Shown one piece after another: positions 61,430 to 64,000 of a stretch of 64,000 nucleotides of DNA. The stretch's first letter is position 1. The number at the start of each line of letters is the position of its first letter. This DNA comes from Clostridiales bacterium (lineage in GTDB: Bacteria > Bacillota > Clostridia > Christensenellales > Borkfalkiaceae): positions 62,001 to 126,000 of the forward strand of contig JAMPAF010000001.1 in the NCBI GenBank assembly GCA_023667345.1, written 5' to 3'. The notes under the pieces are model-generated. The model saw only the letters and a program-made list of their open reading frames with translations. It was not told the DNA's origin and did not search any database. Made by a program: the position numbers and the translations under genes.

Positions 61430-63213
61430 ATTCCGCCCCCTTTGAGTTGGTTTTCGAGGGCTTGCAGGCGCACCATCTTTTGGTAGGTGGGCGAAATTTT
61501 TAAAAGCTCTTCGGGGGAAGCGAACGCCTCGACGCCGCCGTCGCTTAAAACTATTATCCTGTCGAAGCGGGCGACCGTGCTTGCACGCGATGCGACGACG
61601 ATTGTCGTCTTGCCCGCGCGCTCCTTATCTATCGCCGATAAAATCGCCTCTTCCGTCTTTATATCCACCGCCGAAACGCTGTCGTCCAAAACGAGCACGG
61701 GCGCGTCCTTTATGTATGCCCTCGCAATCGCCGCGCGCTGCTTCTGCCCGCCCGAAAGGGTCACACCCCGCTCGCCGCAAACCGTGTCGTAGCCGTCCTT
61801 AAACCCCTGAATATCCCCGCTCAAACACGCAAATTCCGCCGCTCGTTCAACCATATTGCGGGGGCAACCGTCCAGAGCGAAACCAATATTGTTTGCCAAA
61901 GTGTCCGAAAAGAGGAAGTTATCCTGCGGGGCGTAGGCAAGCGCATTCCGCACGCTTTCGGTGTTGCAAAGGGCTATATCCTCGCCGTCTAAAAACACCT
62001 GCCCCTCGCCCGTTTCGTATATCTTAAAGAGGCTGTTTACCAGCGTGGTTTTGCCGCTTCCCACCTTGCCTATTATGCCTATCTTTTCGCCCGCGGCGAT
62101 ATCGAGCGTGATATTTTTAAGCGCGGGGGTGTCGCTTTCGGGATAGAAAAACGTGAAATTTTTAAAGGAAATCCCGCCCTTTACGTCCTTTAAAATTACG
62201 GCGTTTCCCCTGTCCTTCACCTCTTCGGAATCCAGAAACGCCGACACCCTTTTCAAGGAAGCCTTGGCGCGGGAACGCATAGACACAATCTGCCCGAGCG
62301 CCATCATGGGCCATATCATCGTCTCGAAATAGCCCAAAAAAGTTACCAAATCGCCCGCCGTCATTTTGACCGCGTGCCCGAAAATCACCGCGGGATTGCC
62401 CGTGACCGCGCTGTACGCAAAGTAGCCGCCGACGCCCAAAATTATCGCCGTGATAACCGCGATGATAAGCGAGATAAGGCAGTCGAAAAGCACGGTTAAG
62501 CGGGCGTAAGAGACGTTCGCAGCCTTGTTCTTTTTGACTATTTTCGCAAACTCGTGCAGGCGGCGGGTCTCGGTTAAAAAGGCTTTTATGACGCGTATTC
62601 CCGTAAAGCTCTCGCGCGAAAAATCGTAGAGCTTGTCGAACTCGTTCTGCCGCTCCGTCCACTTTGCCGACTGAAATTTTTCGACCAGCGCGCCCCACAC
62701 GGCAATGAGTATCAGGGGCACCGCGACGATAAGCGACAGGGCCCAGTCGAGCCGCACCATTTTTATAATTACGAGCACGGTTAAAAAGGACGCGTCGAAG
62801 AGCATTATTGTGCCCCAGCCCAAAAATTCCTCTATCGTTTCGAGGTCGGTTGTAAACCACGCCATGACCGTGCCGACCTTGGTTTTGCCGTAGTAGGAAA
62901 GCGGGAGTTTTTCCGCCTTGATAAACATTTGGCGGCGCAAGCCCGCCTCGGTTTTCTGCGAGGCGTTGAATATTGAAAAGCGCCACATAACTCTGCCCGT
63001 AAACAGAACGAGCGCAACAAAAATTACCCCGACGACAACTTCTTGAAGCGCCGAGGTATCTATGCTGTCGCCGCCGAACAAGTCGACGATTTGACCGAGG
63101 TATTCGGGCAGAAGCAGTTGGAACCAGTCCACCGCCACGAGCCCGACAACGCCGATTAAATACAGCCAGATATATTTAAGATAGTACTTGTTTATATGTT
63201 TGCCGAGAAGCAT
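61426..63213 (-). CDS. ABC exporter half-transporter with degenerate ATPase site (MdlA-like)
   Basis: A 595-residue half-transporter: six membrane helices (about 15-310) and an ATPase domain with Walker A GKVGSGKT, signature LSGGQKQR, Walker B VLVLDDSVSAVD (Asp in place of the catalytic Glu) and ASRAST where the switch His is normally found. This is the usual non-catalytic half of asymmetric heterodimeric exporters. The repeat ends only about 13 nt before the ATG, and no ribosome site is visible there. Confidence 0.92.
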   Translation of the reverse strand: MLLGKHINKYYLKYIWLYLIGVVGLVAVDWFQLLLPEYLGQIVDLFGGDSIDTSALQEVVVGVIFVALVLFTGRVMWRFSIFNASQKTEAGLRRQMFIKAEKLPLSYYGKTKVGTVMAWFTTDLETIEEFLGWGTIMLFDASFLTVLVIIKMVRLDWALSLIVAVPLILIAVWGALVEKFQSAKWTERQNEFDKLYDFSRESFTGIRVIKAFLTETRRLHEFAKIVKKNKAANVSYARLTVLFDCLISLIIAVITAIILGVGGYFAYSAVTGNPAVIFGHAVKMTAGDLVTFLGYFETMIWPMMALGQIVSMRSRAKASLKRVSAFLDSEEVKDRGNAVILKDVKGGISFKNFTFFYPESDTPALKNITLDIAAGEKIGIIGKVGSGKTTLVNSLFKIYETGEGQVFLDGEDIALCNTESVRNALAYAPQDNFLFSDTLANNIGFALDGCPRNMVERAAEFACLSGDIQGFKDGYDTVCGERGVTLSGGQKQRAAIARAYIKDAPVLVLDDSVSAVDIKTEEAILSAIDKERAGKTTIVVASRASTVARFDRIIVLSDGGVEAFASPEELLKISPTYQKMVRLQALENQLKGGGI

Positions 63214-63221
63214 AGTTTTGT

Positions 63222-63518
63222 TAATGCGGAATTAGGAATTCGTGATGCGGAATTATGCTAAAGAATAATTAAAAGAACCAACCTCTATCCCCTCTTCGAG
63301 GTACTTTCCCCTTCAAAGGGGAAAGCAAGAAATTTCCGCAGACTACGTAATTCTGGATTGCCACGGGCACAAGTGCCCTCGCAATGACGACGTACCCAGC
63401 CCTCGCCTTCCACTTTGAAGGGGAAGGTGGCTGCGTAGCAGACGGAAGAGGTTGATTTAATTAAATCTTCACCAAAATTCTGCATTCTTAATTCTTAATT
63501 CTTAATTCCTAATTTTTA
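63222..63518. repeat. intergenic hairpin repeat with a nested second repeat
   Basis: Ends are AATGCGGAATTAGGAATTCG... and ATTCTTAATTCTTAATTCC. Hairpins CCTC-TTC-GAGG (near 63293-63303) and CTGC-GTA-GCAG (near 63432-63442). Between the two blocks sits a copy of the second repeat type (GTAATTCTGGATTGCCACGG...CTCGCAATGACG, about 63350-63390), so one element has been inserted into another. The right end reaches into the stop codon of the DUF3737 gene. Confidence 0.8.
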
Positions 63519-64000
63519 ATCACAATTTTCCCTGTCGAGGCGGGGTCGTCGCGGATAATTTCGCCAACCGCGGCAACGGTAATCGTTCCCTTGTACGGAT
63601 TCTTGATACTGTCTACACGGGTGGTAATCTCCGCCTCCGCTTCCGACTTTTCGAACGCCAAATCGCACCCCTCCATGCGGCAGTTTACAAGCTTTAAGCC
63701 CGTGCAGTAGCAAAAGGGCTGCGTGCCGATTACCGTGCAGTTTATAAGCGTTAAATTATGCGAGTACCAGGCGAAATATTCCCCCTTTATCACGCTGTCT
63801 TTAACCGTAATGTTTTCGCCGTGCCAGAAGGCGTCCTTCGTATCGAAATTGCAGTTTTCGAACGTGGCGTTTTTGATATACTGAAAGGAATATTTGCCCT
63901 TGAAGGTCACGTTTTTAAAGTCGATATTCTCGGACCTCATCATAAAATATTCGCTCACCGCCGTGCAGTCGCGCATCTTTATCCCTTTAACCGACCAGCC
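63509..64000 (-). CDS. DUF3737 protein, partial (runs off the window)
   Basis: The C-terminal 163 residues of a DUF3737 protein; the frame stays open to base 64000 (GWSVKGIKMRDC...), so the start lies outside. Family motifs are clear: SEYFMMRSENI, GKYSFQYIKNATFENC, TKDAFWHGENITVKDS, GEYFAWYSHNLTLINC, GTQPFCYC. It is a right-handed beta-helix protein of unknown function, perhaps related to carbohydrate. Its TAG stop (63509-63511) is formed by the AT-rich end of the repeat (AAAAATTAGGAATTAAG). Confidence 0.85.
   Translation of the reverse strand, partial: GWSVKGIKMRDCTAVSEYFMMRSENIDFKNVTFKGKYSFQYIKNATFENCNFDTKDAFWHGENITVKDSVIKGEYFAWYSHNLTLINCTVIGTQPFCYCTGLKLVNCRMEGCDLAFEKSEAEAEITTRVDSIKNPYKGTITVAAVGEIIRDDPASTGKIVIKN

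Noticed and set aside
1..64000. tRNA, rRNA, prophage, insertion-sequence transposase or integrase genes
   Set aside because: I saw none; the only DNA-processing protein in the window is the DUF559 protein.

Overview
The window looks like a chromosomal segment of a low-to-mid GC Gram-positive anaerobe, most likely a gut Clostridia lineage of the Christensenellales/Borkfalkiaceae kind. That placement is an inference. It rests on many large lipoproteins with Gram-positive-style lipoboxes, sigma-A promoters of the TTGAC(A/T)-17-TATAAT type, a YitT protein, an iron-dependent butanol-type dehydrogenase, an Fe-S cysteine desulfidase, a MoxR/DUF58/VWA operon, no outer-membrane genes, and dense short intergenic repeats. 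I saw no rRNA, tRNA, CRISPR array or prophage.

Layout. 1-5145: a YitT membrane protein (+), then a GH43 glycosidase and an iron alcohol dehydrogenase as a two-gene operon (-), divergent from a type I asparaginase (+). 5317-12695: an extracytoplasmic thiol-redox cluster. It holds a 1000-residue lipoprotein with a thioredoxin fold (CSAC), a small lipoprotein, a NapH-like polyferredoxin membrane protein fused to two TlpA-like domains (one without its cysteines), and a five-helix membrane protein ending in a CxxC tail. A DUF559 endonuclease gene boxed in by repeats lies between them. 13066-15617: L-cysteine desulfidase (CyuA type) and a DUF4375-like protein. 15772-38319: one long minus-strand run of nine genes: a 1658-residue lipoprotein, a 2623-residue subtilisin fused to leucine-rich repeats, a lipoprotein, a peptide-binding protein, OppB, OppC, OppD, OppF and a small membrane protein. 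It reads as a digest-and-import system for protein. 38899-51982: a lipoprotein and a six-gene MoxR/DUF58/VWA/VWA operon ending in another lipoprotein. 52222-64000: an Sfp-type phosphopantetheinyl transferase, a lipoprotein pectate lyase, a BspA-like leucine-rich-repeat lipoprotein, a heterodimeric ABC exporter and a partial DUF3737 gene.

Repeats. Nearly every intergenic gap over 150 bp is filled by members of a short repeat family. Each has AT-rich iterated ends (units such as GAATTAA and AATGCGG), fixed CCTTCCCC/GGGGAAGG blocks, and between them a small hairpin whose sequence differs from copy to copy while base pairing is kept. Copies sit directly after -10 boxes, within 10-16 nt of start codons, and at stop codons. 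A second repeat of about 300 bp occurs twice, flanking the BspA-like gene.

The two most unusual signals are the copy-to-copy compensatory hairpins of the repeat family, and a 199-nt leader ahead of the BspA-like lipoprotein gene. That leader has a long 5' stem-loop, a clear intrinsic terminator with eight U residues and a competing 10-bp antiterminator. It is organised like a riboswitch or attenuator, but I cannot match it to a known class.
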